NCBI GenBank assembly: GCA_963580455.1
Contig: OY756970.1
Coordinates: 11,718,001 to 11,782,000, forward strand
Source of the DNA: Euonymus europaeus
Lineage: Eukaryota; Streptophyta; Magnoliopsida; Celastrales; Celastraceae
DNA length: 64,000 bases
Reading direction: 5' to 3'
Each line of letters starts with the position of its first letter. The stretch's first letter is position 1. A program made the position numbers and the translations under genes. Below are positions 11,241-23,635 of the stretch, piece after piece. A model generated the notes under the pieces. It had not been told where the DNA came from. It ran no database searches and saw nothing but the letters and a program-made list of their open reading frames with translations.

Positions 11241-12257
11241 TGTGACGCCCCGATCCGGGCACTCCACTGGTGCCCTCTGGCATCGTCCTAGGCCGCTAGT
11301 GCGATCATCCGGCGGACCAGAAATCCGGCGGCATCTCCCCGCATATCGGAGAGTCCCCACCTGCATCAGAGACGCGCAGCAATATATATATACAATCCAT
11401 CACACTAGCAACCTAGCCAGGCCTCAATCACATGCAATCCTGATCCTAGGGCCTCAGGCCATCCACTACCAGCATGCACAAACTGATATTATAAACACAT
11501 CATCAAATTCATAATATCATATAACCATAATCAATACTCAGCATACATCATGCATACACCCTTTGGTGCCAAATGGTTATAAGAGTATTATGAATAAACA
11601 TCAATACATCATATACAAAATATGTGCTTAGAGTATCTCTCTAGCACCCACATCCTACCCAGGGCCATCCATGTCACATCCCGCTCTCACTGATCCGCTC
11701 CACTAGTACCTGTCCCTGTACCAGTATCACCTGTGGGAAGGAATGAAAGTAGAGGGTGAGCAAGAAGCTCAGTAGGGTATGAGTAACATTAGTATAAGGC
11801 CGAATCTGAAACAATAGGCTATGCAACAATATGAAACCTACCACATGCACGTATACTCAACAATCACATAGAACATCAACCCGGGCAATCCCCTCAATGA
11901 GCAAACCTCATCGATACCATGGCTCGTTCCATGTAATATCGAACGTGAGCAAGCTCACCAAATCAACTCATCAATATCATGGTCACTAACCATGACTATT
12001 GAACAGGAGCAAGCTCCCCAACATCAAACGCTCTTGGATTACCCGGTTGCGTGATCCTATCACGCCCGCACCACTCCAGGCAAGTCCCTCATGAACCATA
12101 CCTCTAGTGCGTTATCCTACTTGGAGTTCACTTGACTCGATGGTAACACACATCACCTTGTCATCCCTCCAAATAGTTTTCAAGAATCCTAAGGAGCCCG
12201 AGTCCGTACCCGGTCTCCCATGCAACTATAATGCATTAATGTCATGACATGCCGAAA

Positions 12258-12259
<2 letters not shown>

Positions 12260-12314
<55 letters not shown>
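12260..12314. repeat. TA microsatellite
   Basis: An uninterrupted TA run of over 50 bp within the LTR. The partner LTR has only about 18 bp of TA at the matching place (19,536-19,553), so it has expanded or contracted since insertion. Confidence 0.95.
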
Positions 12315-12316
<2 letters not shown>

Positions 12317-13067
12317 CAACCTACATATATATATACATAACTACCATGATGCATGAACGGAAATCACATCGTGCCCATAGGTGGTGGAACACACATATTC
12401 GGTCATGCAATATCAAGAATCACAAGAAGGCTCGTTTCCCCTTAGAAGCAATTAAGGAGGAAACACAAAATAGAACGACCAATGAGGAATCGAAAAGCTC
12501 TTAACATATCGAAAACGAATGATAGAAAGAATGGTTGGAAATCCCCTACCTCCTGTCGAGTAATTTACCACAAAATCCACAATTACGTTCCTAGGGTTTC
12601 GATTTCCCAAACCTAACAATGTAGCAAAACCGAACCCATTGACACATCAATAAACAACCAACGACTCATATACACATCGATCAAATCAATAAATTCGAAA
12701 TTACTCACCTTCTCTCTCTAGAATTTCTCCAAAATCCTCCAAACTCAACCCAAGCTCAACTCTACTCCAAATCACAAACCAATCTACATATACATCCAAA
12801 ATCAACTTAGAATTAACATATCTAAACCATAGGAATCAACTTTGAACCAAAGTAACAAGATCTACTCAAAACCCTAGAAATGGAAAAATGAAGAAACTTA
12901 CCTCCAAGGCTTGAATTTTCCTTGAATCCTTTCTAAATCTCCACAATCGAGCTTCAATCACCAAGAATCACCTCAATATACTCTTCTCTCTCTAGAATCG
13001 TTGCTCTCTCTCTCTCTAGAACTGAAACATACAAGAAATTCCCTAAAATGGCTCGCTGGAGCCTTTT

Positions 13068-13462
13068 GAAAACACGCGGGTTGAGCCTAGGCGCCCTGGC
13101 CTTAACTAAAAATCCCCCAGCACGCTGTTCTGGGCGGCATCCTAGGCGTGCAGGATTTCCATGCCCAGGCGAGGTGCGCCTAGGCACCCCTGTGCCCACT
13201 CCTCATCCGCTCACCCACTGGACTAGGCGCAGCGCCTAGTCGCCCTGAGCTGCGCCCAGTCCAGTGACTCCCTTTTCTGGACTTCCTTCTTCCCTGCGCT
13301 CACTGGATTCGGCGCCATCCTGGGCGCACCTTTGCACACGCCTAGGCGCACACCGCCTAGGCGTGAACCTCGGGCGCCTAGGCGCTCCAGCTTCGTCTGG
13401 TCATCTTCCTTTCCTGCACTCACTGGACTAGGCGCAGCGCCTAGGCGCCCTGAGGTGCGTCT
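13068..13462. repeat. GC-rich cluster of CGCCTAGGCG palindromes in LTR
   Basis: Multiple palindromic or near-palindromic CGCCTAGGCG / GCGCAGCGCCTAGGCGC units lie within 400 bp at the 5' (U3) end of the LTR in sense orientation. The same cluster occurs in the partner LTR (about 19,770-20,110). The stretch is far more GC- and CpG-rich than its surroundings. Confidence 0.85.
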
Positions 13463-13529
13463 AGTCCAGTTCCTCCCTTTTGTCTAATACTCAAAAATTT
13501 CCAAAAAATTTTTGGGTCGGGGTTTCACA

Positions 13530-13545
13530 TCCTACAACCTCCTTA
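13530..13545 (-). promoter_or_regulatory. Polypurine tract of the chromovirus
   Basis: On the minus strand, AAGGAGGTTGTAGGA directly precedes the 3' LTR start TGTGAAACC. This is the expected place and composition for the plus-strand primer of reverse transcription. Confidence 0.75.
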
Positions 13546-14761
13546 ATAAAATTTCGTCCCGAAATTTAACTACACACGTACCAGAATCTCCGAACAACTC
13601 CGGGTACTTTTCCTTCATTCGAGACTCCAACTCCCAAGTTGCTTCCTCAACACCGTGGTACATCCACATCACCTTTACTAATGGGATCACACTCGACCTC
13701 GTGACCTTGTTCTGTCGGTCTAGAATCTTCACCGGCTGAAGAGTGTAGCTCCCATCTTTTTCAACTTCCAACGTAGTCCAATCTATCATATGCGACGGAT
13801 CCGGCTCATATTTCCGAAGCATTGATACATGGAATACATTGTGAACCTTCTCAAGCTTCGGTGGAAGTGCCAAACGGTACGCCACCAGTTCAACTGTCTC
13901 CAAAATCTCAAATGGCCCCACAAACCTCGGTGCCAACTTCCCATGCTTACTATACCTCTGAATCCCACGTCTCGGACTAACCTTCAAGAAAACCTTATCG
14001 CCTACAGCGAACTCCAAAGGTCTCCTTCTCCGGTCAGCATAAGACTTCTTTCGGCTCTGTGCAGTGATCAACCGCCTTCGGATCTCATCAACTCTCTCTC
14101 GAGCTTCCTTGACCAACTCCGGTTCTGAAACAACTTTCTCACCAACCTCCGCCCAACACAAAGGCGATCTACAAGGCCTCCAGTAGAGCGCCTCGTAAGG
14201 TGCCATCCCGATACTACTTTGGAAAGAGTTGTTATACACAAACTCCGCCAAATGTAAGTACCGATCCCAACTTCCTCCAAAATCAACTACACATGCCCGT
14301 AGCATATCCTCCAAAACCTGTATGGTTCTCTCACTCTGCCCATCACTCTGCGGATGATAAGCTGTAGAGAAATCCAACTTCGTTCCCAATGCCTCTTGTA
14401 AACTACTCCAGAATCTACCTGTGAACCGCGGGTCTCGGTCCGACACAATAGATAATGGAATTCCATGAAGTCTCACAATCTCCTTGACATACATAGTACT
14501 TAAGGTCTCCAACGAATCCGTCTTGTTCATGGGTAAAAAGTGTGCAGACTTGGTCAATCTGTCCACTATCACCCAAACCGTGTCATGCCGCCTCTGAGTC
14601 ATTGGAAACGCTGTCACAAAGTCCATAGTGATCTTCTCCTACTTCCATTGTGCTAACGGTAAAGGTTGCAACAATCCAGCTGGTCTCTGATGCTCTGCCT
14701 TCACTTGTTGACAAGTAAGACACTTCGTCACAAATCTAGCAACATCGACTTTCATGCCCTT
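13532..14761 (-). pseudogene. Chromovirus integrase with chromodomain
   Basis: The HHCC zinc finger straddles 14,650-14,830 ([26 protein letters not shown]). The catalytic core follows from MDFVTAFPMTQ (14,626) through IVSDRDPRFTGRFW and YHPQSDGQSERTIQ, giving the D,D-35-E residues. The C-terminus has the GPF/Y region (GPFEILETV, VHNVFHVSMLRKY) and a chromodomain (PLVKVMWMYHGVEEATWELE). In chromoviruses this domain directs integration to marked heterochromatin. A stop near 14,640 separates the zinc finger from the core. Confidence 0.9.
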
Positions 14762-16953
14762 TTACCAGAAACTCTGCCTCAAGTCTTTGTACATCTTCGT
14801 ACCCCCTAGATGCATAGCAAACCAAGAATGATGTGCTTCCTTTAAAATCTCTTGTCTCAACTCATCATCTTCGGGAACCACTAACCTTCCCACATATTGT
14901 ACTCCACCATCATTCCCTCGAACCCAACTAAGACTCTCATCAATCACATCAAATGTATGATCCCCATTCTGTGCATCCATAGCCTTCTGAACCATCATAG
15001 GTCTCGAAGTTATAGAACACAAATAGGTATTTTCCTCTTGACTCTTTAACTCCAATCCAAACTCATTGATTGTCTCCACAATTTCCCACTCGTGCATGAA
15101 TAGGCTAGAAATCTTCTTCTTCCTACTCAACGCATCCGCGACTACATTTGCTTTACTGGGATGGTATTGCAAATTGAAGTCGAAGTCCTCCAAGTATTCC
15201 ATCCACCTCCTTTGACGCAAATTCAATTCTCTTTGGGTGAATAGATACTTGAGGCTCTTGTGATCCGAAAACACTTCAAATCTTTCCCCGTAAAGATAAT
15301 ACTTCCATTGCTTAATTGCAAACACCACTGCCGCTAACTCCAAATCATGCACCGGATAATTCCTCTCATGTGTCTTGAGCAACCTTGAACCATATTCTAT
15401 CACTCAGCCCCGTTGCATCAACACACACCCTAAACGAACTCCAGACGCATCGCAATACATCTGGTAGCCTACATTCCTTTCCAAAACCACTAACACTGGA
15501 GGTGTTGTCAAACTCTTCTTCAACTCCTCAAATGCGGCTTCACACTCGTCTGTCCACACAAATGGTGTGCCCTTTTTTGTAAGCTACGTCATCGGCGAAG
15601 CAACTCTCGAAAAATCCTCAATAAATCTCCAGTAGTAACCCGCCAATCCTAGAAAACTCCGGATCTCTGTCACATTCTTTGGTCTCTCCCAATTCAAAAC
15701 TGACTCCACCTTGGAGTAGTCAACCGCTATGCCCTCTTGAGTGATCACATGACCTAGGAACTTTACTTCCGTGGCCCAAAATTCACACTTACTCAATTTA
15801 GCATACAGTTGATTCTCCCTCACACTACCCTCAAGTGTTCCTCATGCTCTTCCTCTGTAGGAGAATAAATCAATATATCATCTATAAACACCACCACAAA
15901 GTTATCCAAAAACGGTCTAAGAACCTTTTGCATTAGGTCCATGAACACCGCTGGGGCATTTGTCAACCCAAACGGTATCACAAGAAACTCATAATGCCCA
16001 TAACGAGTTCTAAACGCTGTTTTCTGGATATCCTCATCCTTAATCCTCAACTGATGATAACCCGACCTCAAGTCAATCTTAGAGAAATGCCTAGCACCTC
16101 TCAATTGGTCAAACAAATCATTGATCCTAGGCAACAGATACTTATTCCTCACTGTAACCTTATTCAACTGCCTATAATCAATACACATCCTCAAACTTCC
16201 GTCTTTCTTCTTGACGAACAACACCGGTGCTCCCCACGGGGACACACTCGGTCTAATGAATTCCAAGTCTAGCAACTCCTCTAATTGAGAACTGAACTCC
16301 TTCAACTCTGCTGGAGCCATCCGATACGGCAGAATCGAAATCGACTTGACATTCGGATGCAACTCAATAGCAAAGTCAATCTCCCTCTTCGGAGGTAATC
16401 CCGGCAACTCTCCCGAAAAAACATCCATAAACTCTTCCACTACCCGAATCATAGTAGCTACATCTCCCTTAGGAGTCGAAGTCATCAAACTTGCGACCCT
16501 ACAATCCTGATACGAAGGGTTATCCATGAAATGAGGACATGGCATCCCCTTCGATCCCTGTAAGTGAATCACCCCACCCTCTGGTACTCTAAGAGTGATC
16601 CTCCTTTGCCAAAAGTCAAGCACTCCTTGATGCTTTGTCAACCAATCCACTCCGAGTATCACATCGAAGTCTTTGAAATCTAACACATACAAATCAACTT
16701 GTAGAGATATTTCTCCAAACCGACACTCACAATCGAACACTACTCCCTCCAAAGTGGTAAAGTGCCCGAATGGTGAGGACACCGTAAACATTCTCTTAAT
16801 CGGCGAAATTTCCACTGCTAGTGCGTTCACTAACGAACTAGTAATAAATGATGAGGTAGCTCTAGAATCAAACAAGACTCTTGCCCAACAATTCAAAATC
16901 AAAAATGTACCTCCAATAAAGTTGGGATGCTCCTGTGCCTCCTGATGTCCCAT
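14762..16953 (-). pseudogene. Chromovirus protease, reverse transcriptase and RNase H
   Basis: The first frame (16,953-15,820) has protease ([11 protein letters not shown] at about 16,856; the canonical D-S-G-A-T reads D-S-R-A-T, so it is probably dead). It continues into RT ([47 protein letters not shown], polymerase site FIDD at 15,877-15,888). RT continues at 15,823-15,584 ([23 protein letters not shown]). RNase H follows at 15,403-14,762 ([32 protein letters not shown]) and runs into the integrase. Stops lie near 15,404 and 15,584. Confidence 0.9.
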
Positions 16954-18301
16954 AGCAAAGACACGACCATCCGTCAGGGCATACTGCTGCTGATGAGACT
17001 GTCTGCCTCCACCTCGCCCTCTCCCTCCCGATGGAACAGTGGAAGGAAGAGTTGGAGGTGGTACCCCCGGTATCTGAGGCTAATGCTGCCCTCCCTGGTT
17101 ACCCTGCGGACATTCACTCTTCTTGTGGCCCATCTTGCCACAACCATAGCACTTAAACCCAGAAGCTCTGCACTCATTCCTCATGTGCCCCTCTTTCCCA
17201 CACTTGTAACACGTCACCTTGCCCCTTGAGGCCTTGGACCCTTGCCTCGGTCCCCTTTCTGATGCCGAAAATCAGTCTTCTACTTCTTGTGGCTGCCACC
17301 ACCACCACCACTACTCTCAGTCACTGGACGCTTCCTCTGAGCCTCATTCCGCTCACTCAACTCAAAGTCCAACGCCATCTCAACTGTATCATCATACGAT
17401 ACCACCCTCGTGGCCATCACCATCCTCCCAAGACTGGGTAGCAACCCATCTCGGCACCTTGCCGCCTTCTTTGCATCGGTAGCAGCAAACTCTCTCCCAA
17501 ACCGATACAACTCCTCAAACTGCTTAGTGTACTGAGACACCGTCATCTTTGATGCTGCAACAAATCTAGAAACTGCTTGGCCTTCTCCGTCTGTAAAGGT
17601 ATCGGCATAAACTTCTGCATGAACAACTGCTCAAATGAGGTCCAAGTCAACTCATTACGTCTCTGACCCATAGACATCCACCATTCATAGGCCACTCCAC
17701 TCAAATAATAAAACACAAACTTCACCCGTCTCTCATCGGGTATCTCAAGAGTGTCCATCCTCATGCTCAGCTGATTAAACCACTCCTCCGCCCCCACACT
17801 CGTTCCATCTCCGGAAAAGGTTGGAGGAGAAGTCCTCCTCAGCTGATCCACCTCATACATACCCCTTCCAGCTCTCGGTGCTGTAGCTACCTCAATAGTA
17901 GCCTCGGGTACCACTCCCTCAGTACGAGTGCCAGTTGCACCTATCGCCTGAGCCACTGCTTTTGCTATCATCTGTGCCTGCGTCTACACCACACTCATCA
18001 TGAAGCTAGCACGCCCCTCCATCGTCACCGGTTGCCCCCCTATAGTAACAGGAGCAACAGGTCCTGCAGGTGGTGCCTGCTGATCATCACTCTCAACCGG
18101 TAGTCCCTCAGGAACTATTTCCTCCTCTCTCAACTCCGGATCCACATTCGGAACCGAATCCTCAGTGCTAGGTGTGCCTCTAGTAACACGCTCCACCCCA
18201 ACACTACGGCCTCTACCTCGGCCCCTACCAACTCCCCGTCGGCCTCTGCCACGAGGTACCTTAGTCCTACTTTCGGACCTAGTAGTTCTACGGGTATTCA
18301 T
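16954..18301 (-). pseudogene. Chromovirus gag with two CCHC zinc knuckles
   Basis: It starts MNTRRTTRSESRTKVPRGRG (18,301) with an Arg/Gly-rich basic N-terminus. The capsid part has PPTFSGDGTSVGAEEWFNQL, GVAYEWWMSMG and TVSQYTKQFEELYRFGREF. Near the end are two zinc knuckles, CYKCGKEGHMRNEC and CYGCGKMGHKKSEC (about 17,215-17,110). Damage: a stop near 17,979, a frame change near 17,543 and further stops at about 17,277 and 17,080. Confidence 0.88.
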
Positions 18302-18489
18302 CTACATGGAAAACAGACAATACCATTTAACACACAACTCAACAAAGGATTTACTAGGGATAAAAAAACATACCGGATCAGCAGCGGTTGTGACATTGCC
18401 TGGATTACACTACTCAGTCATCTAGGACGCATCCCGGATCCTACATATAAACAAACAAACCTCCTACATATATACATCAAACAAACCTC

Positions 18490-18501
18490 CCTCTGATACC
18501 A
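18490..18501 (-). promoter_or_regulatory. Primer binding site (tRNA-iMet type)
   Basis: On the minus strand TGGTATCAGAGG follows the 5' LTR end (…GTCACA) by three bases. This is complementary to the 3' end of plant initiator tRNA-Met and fixes the orientation of the element. Confidence 0.92.
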
Positions 18502-18504
18502 AAT

Positions 18505-20185
18505 TGTGACGCCCCGATCCGGGCACGCCACGGGTGCCCTCCGGCACCGTTCTAGGCCGCTAGTGCGATCATCCGGCAGACCGAAAATCCGGCGACATCT
18601 CCCACAATATCGGAGAGTCCCCGCCTGCATCAGAGACGCGCAGCAATATATATATATATACAATCCATCACACTAGCAACCTAGCCAGACCTCAGGCCTC
18701 AATCACATGCAATCCTGATCCTAGGGCCTCAGGCCATCCACTACCAGCATGTACAAACTGATAGTATAAACAAATCATCAAATTCATAATATCATATAAC
18801 CATAATCAATACTCAGCATACATCATGCATACACCCTTTGGTGCCAAATGGTTATAAGAGTATTATGAATAAACATCAATACATCATATACAAAATATGT
18901 GCTTAGAGTATCTCTCTAGCACCCACATCCTACCCAGGGCCATCCATGTCACATCCCGCTCTCACTGATCCGCTCCACTAGTACCTGTCCCTGTACCAGT
19001 ATCACCTGTGGGAAGGAATGAAAGTAGAGGGTGAGCAAGAAACTCAGTAGGGTATGAGTAACATTAGTATAAGGCCGAATCTGAAACAATAGGCTATGCA
19101 ACAATATGAAACCTACCACATGCACGTATACTCAACAATCACATAGAACATCAACCCGGGCAATCGCCTCAATGAGCAAACTTCATTAATACAATGGCTC
19201 GTTTGATGTAATATCGAACGTGAGCAAGCTCACCAAATCAACTCATCAATATCATGGTCGCTAACCATGATTATTGAACAGGCGCAAGTTCCCCAACATC
19301 AAACGCTCTTGATTACCCGGTTGCGTGATCCTATCACGCCCGCACCACTCCAGGCAAGGTCCCTCATGAACCATACCTCTAGTGCGTTATCCTACTTGAA
19401 GTTCACTTGACTTGGTGGTAACACTCATCACCTCGTCATCCCTCCAAGTAGCTTTCAAGAATCCTAAGGAGCCCGAGTCCATACCCGGTCTCCCATGCAA
19501 ATCTAATACATTAATGCCATGACATGTCGAAAGGATATATATATATATATATATATGAACAACCTACATATATATATACATAACTACCATGATGCATGAA
19601 CGGAAATCACATTGTGCCCATAGGTGATGGAACACACATATTCGGTCATGCAAGAATCACCTCAATATACTCTTCTCTCTCTAGAATCATTGCTCTCTCT
19701 CTCTAGAACTGAAACATACCAGAAATTCCCTAAAATGGCTAGCTGGAGCCTTTTGAAAACACGCGGGTTGCGCCTAGGCGCCCTGGCCTTAACTAAAAAT
19801 CCCCCAGCACGCTGTTCTGGGCGGCATCCTAGGCATGCAGGATTTCCACGCCCACTCCTCATCCGCTCACCCACTGGACTGGGCGCAGCGCCTAGGCGCC
19901 CTGAGCTGCGCACAGTTCAGTGACTCCCTTTTCTGGACTTCCTTCTTCCCTGCGCTCACTGGATTCGGCGCCATCCTGGGCGCACCTTTACACACGCCTA
20001 GGCGCACACCGCCTAGGCATGAACCTTGGGCGCCCAGGCGCTCCAGCTTTTTCTGGTCATCTTCCTTTCCTGCACTCACTGAACTAGGCGCAGCGCCTGG
20101 GCGCCCTGAGGTGCGCCCAGTCCAGTTCCACATTTTTGTCTAATACTCAAAAATTTCCAAAAAAATTTTGGGTCGGGGTTTCACA
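18505..20185 (-). repeat. Chromovirus 5' LTR (1,681 bp)
   Basis: It has the same ends as the 3' LTR. A deletion relative to the partner joins GGTCATGCAA to GAATCACC at about 19,652, with a 3-bp CAA shared at the breakpoint. A second ~32-bp deletion at about 19,850 is flanked by GCCCA repeats. The downstream flank CAATC is the target duplication. Confidence 0.92.
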
Positions 20186-21317
20186 CAATCACTGTCAGAA
20201 ACATGAATTCCTTCTTCATACACATCCATGGAGGTAAATTGTATGGAGTGACTATCACCGGCCATGATGAATACTGTTGACCCAACTGGCCAAAAGGTTG
20301 AAAGCCATCTGTGCACAAACCGAGCCTTACATTACATGTCTCACTCGCAAACAGTGGATGAACTCGATTGAAATGTTTCCATGCTTCTGAATCTGAAGGA
20401 TGACACATTACTCCTTCTTTTTCGTAATGCTCATCATGCCATCTCATGTGTTCTGCAGTGGCTGATGAAGCATATAGTCTTTGCAGTCTAGGTGCTAAAG
20501 GAAAATAATACATTTTTTGATTTGGCACTGCCTCCCTTTGCCTTGAATCACCTCTTCTTCTGGTCTTATATCGAGGGTACTGGTAGAACTTGCAAATGCT
20601 CAATTCACTGTCAGCACCCCAATATATCATACACCCATTCAAGCAACAATGAATCTTTTCCACTGGAAGTCCTAATCCTTCAACAAACTTTTTTGTGCTA
20701 TAGAAGTTGTCTGGTAGTTTGTTGTCCATCGGTAATGCCTCCTTGAATAATTCGGTTATTGGGTCGTAGCAATTCTCCGACAAATGATGTTCGGACTTAA
20801 TGCTCAGCAATCGAGCCATAGCCGATAGTTGGGACATTGTTTCACACCCAGGCCATAATTCCTGTTCTGATGCCTGCAACATATCATATAATCTTTGCGC
20901 ATTAGGATTTGGCGACTCTTCCACATTTGAGGGGTCAAAGCTTGGTCCAGCTGTGTCCATCACCATTGTGTGGTACGAATTTGGGATTTCCGTATCTGCA
21001 CTTTCTGTTGCATATCCCCACATGTGACTTTCTTCCACTGGTTCATTTGTTGTTGTAACATATGATTTCCCATGTCGAGACCACACATAATAATCATCCA
21101 CAAACCCTTTCTTCAGAAGATGGAGATGCACATCGTTCGGCTCCCTAAAATGACGGTTATGACACCGCACACATGGACATCTTATCTTATTTCCATCCAT
21201 GCTTGCGGGTTGAGTACAAGCATATGCAATGAACTGCTCGACCCCCTCAATGAATTCCTGGTTAAGCAATCCATTGGTTTGCCTATCATACATCCACGAC
21301 CTATCAACACTTGACAT
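20186..21317 (-). pseudogene. CACTA TNPD transposase, N-terminal part
   Basis: The start codon is at 21,317 (MSSVDRSWMYDRQTNG). A Transposase-associated domain comes first, with Cys/His residues (IRCPCVRCHNRHF). The beginning of Transposase_21 follows (CPHYGAD-like segment read as CMIYWGADSELSICKFYQYP; RMRWHDEHYEKEG-like read as HMRWHDEHYEKEGVMCHPSD; LGLCTDGFQPFGQLGQQYSS). It ends in FMFLTVIV at the chromovirus target duplication and resumes at 11,240 with PGPKNPKHKIDVFLQPL. TNPD is the catalytic transposase; insertion of the retroelement separates the catalytic core. Confidence 0.88.
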
Positions 21318-23635
21318 TTTCTCGCGCAAGACGATCACTCTACAAATCAACAAAATCTCACTTTTTTTTGTTCAATTTACTATTGATACATTCAGAATAC
21401 GAATATATATATTTATATATATATGTGTGTGTGTGTATATGTACATATACATATATGTATATGTAGATATACATATGGAGAGAACAAGAGAACAATAAAG
21501 ATAATGTAGATATGCTTTCACAAAGTCAAAAGTATGAAAAACATACACATTTACAATCAGCCATTACAGGAAATTAAAAGAGAAATGACAAAACAAAGCA
21601 AATTTAAATGCGATTCCTAAACCACAACCTTGTAAGTGTCTCTCCATTTGATGTAAAAATGTTTCTTGTATTAAAGACTGATGACAGACTGTACTTCCCA
21701 ATAATACAAGTCTATTGTTAATAGTAACTTAGTAAGTTGCATAGTCATGATTAGAAACCCCAAAGAACAAGTGTAACAGATGAAAGCCATTTTACTAGTA
21801 AAAACAACGTCAGAACCTCCTAAAATCATACCAAAAAAAAAGAAAGTAATTTGATTTAAAAAAGTGATCTCCAAGAAAATGGAGGGAGAGAGAGGTGATT
21901 AACAAACAGAAAAAGAAAATCAACTTCTTTAGAAGAGAGAGAGAAAAAAAAGCAAAAATTAATCTCCAAGAAAAAATAGAGAAGAAAGGGTGAGAATATA
22001 TTTTAAACTACTGAAATAAAAAATAATTTAAGCCACTTGCTTTTATTGAAATAAATTTTAATTTTTTATAAACCTTGTGATTGAAGAAATAAAGGTTGAT
22101 ACTTATTTAAATTTTTTTTTTGAGATACTTTTGACTAAAATTCCATTCTAGGGTCATTCACATATTTTAATACTACTTTTCTGTAATCTAATAATGATTG
22201 GGTCTTAACATAAATGGTAAAGAACATGAGTGCAGTGGAGTAGGTCGATCACACTTCCTAAAGATTAATTTAAAAAGGAGAAGCTACCATGGGAGAAGTG
22301 ATCATCTTCATTATATGAGTGACACTAGCCTAACGCATAAGCAAAAGACACCAAACTTTCTCCTAATTACAACCAAATTTGGATCTTATTAAAGCTGGAT
22401 GTCTTTTATGTTGCTTATCTATTGAAAACTATCATATATGATCAATGTAATTATCTGCATATTAATTAGACAGCTATCTATTGTAAACTATCATATATTA
22501 TTTCCATATTAGAAAGCTAATTAATGGCATCAATGTAAAGGAAGATAGAAGCATCATATGTTGGACAGAGAGTGAGCATGAAATTGATCAAGTCATTCAC
22601 AGCAAATTAGACAGCTAATGGGAGAGCTGAATAAGAGAAACAAATTGAAGAAAAGAAGCAATTTCTTCAAAGGATGATTTATTGTTTTTCCTAAGAAAAG
22701 AAGGTAAGTTCTGTTATCCTACAAGAATGTCCCCATCATCACTTCTTACTATCCTTTTAGATGAAATTAATTTATTAATAGCACTACAAGATTCCTATAC
22801 AATTAAGAAATTAGGTAGTAGATAATCCAAATGAGAACCGGCTATGTTAGTATTTTTTTATATGTGTTGTCTAGCAATACTAGATTTGGTTGAGATTTTA
22901 ACTTTTTAAGTGGTTTTCATACAATGATCGTTGATCTTAGTAGAGTTAGTGAAAAGGACAAAGCAACCCCAGAGAAATAGGTGGACACATCCCCTCCTCT
23001 ATCACAAAATGGAACACACTGTGTTTATGCTTTTCTCCATCCATCTTCAAATAAAAATGACATTAAAAGGTTGATCGAAATAAACTTGTACTAAAATTAA
23101 ATACCATAAAACCACAAAGGGGCAGACCAACCACTTGAAGATGGGGACCCTTCAAGCAACACAGTAAGACCACTGCTCGTCATCACCAGCAGTAGACTCA
23201 ACAGAAGAAACAACAGCATCGTAGTCATCCTCTTTACAGTAGTAAAAGCCACCATTGTTCATAGCAGTCAAGGAACCAAGACTAAAAATAATTACAGAGA
23301 AGAACAACAAATACCCTAACCAAAACACAACCACAATGGGTCGATCCGAACCAGAAATTTCCGAGCAATAGAAGCATCATACCTTGAAATCGATCTTCTT
23401 GCCAAAAATCAGCATGTGGGAAGAATAATACATACAACCAGTTTAACAAAGAGACAAAACCAGAAGAAAAGTGAAGCATTCATCATGCGGAGGTATTAGC
23501 TGCAGAGAAGGAGAAGAAATTTTACCTGTGTGGAGGTGACTGCCAGGGAGATGTGAGAGGGAGCAACAGCCAAGCTAGGGCTTGAAACGGACGAAAGGGG
23601 AAAGGGAACGCATGGGCCTGAATTGTTTTAATCGA
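21318..23635. other. CACTA region upstream of TNPD
   Basis: No recognisable coding domain. The segment includes a TATATG/TGTG microsatellite at about 21,400-21,475 and AT-rich sequence. A short minus-strand open segment near 23,152-23,479 has hydrophobic content (MVVFWLGYLLFFSVIIF) and no known match. Promoter and 5' non-coding sequence of the transposase genes would be expected here. Confidence 0.4.

Larger units (their letters stand above)
11241..13529 (-). repeat. Chromovirus 3' LTR (2,289 bp)
   Basis: In sense it begins TGTGAAACCCCGACCC (right end) and ends GGATCGGGGCGTCACA (left end). It is about 600 bp longer than its partner at 18,505-20,185. It contains a segment (about 12,411-12,964) absent from the partner, a longer TA run, and a further ~32 bp near 13,165-13,196. 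Single-base differences from the partner are common near the left end, so the insertion is not recent. Confidence 0.9.
11241..20185 (-). mobile_element. Ty3/gypsy chromovirus (Tekay/Del-like) inserted in CACTA TNPD
   Basis: A complete LTR retrotransposon lies on the minus strand, 8,945 bp, flanked by the direct repeat CAATC (11,236-11,240 and 20,186-20,190). LTRs run 11,241-13,529 (3') and 18,505-20,185 (5'). The element has a tRNA-iMet primer site, gag with two zinc knuckles, protease, RT, RNase H, integrase and a C-terminal chromodomain. Several stops and frame changes interrupt the polyprotein, and the protease active site is altered. It inserted after the CACTA element, in the same transcriptional orientation as TNPD. 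Confidence 0.95.

Noticed and set aside
23152..23479. Hydrophobic open frames as a captured gene in CACTA
   Set aside because: No known match and no clear splice structure.
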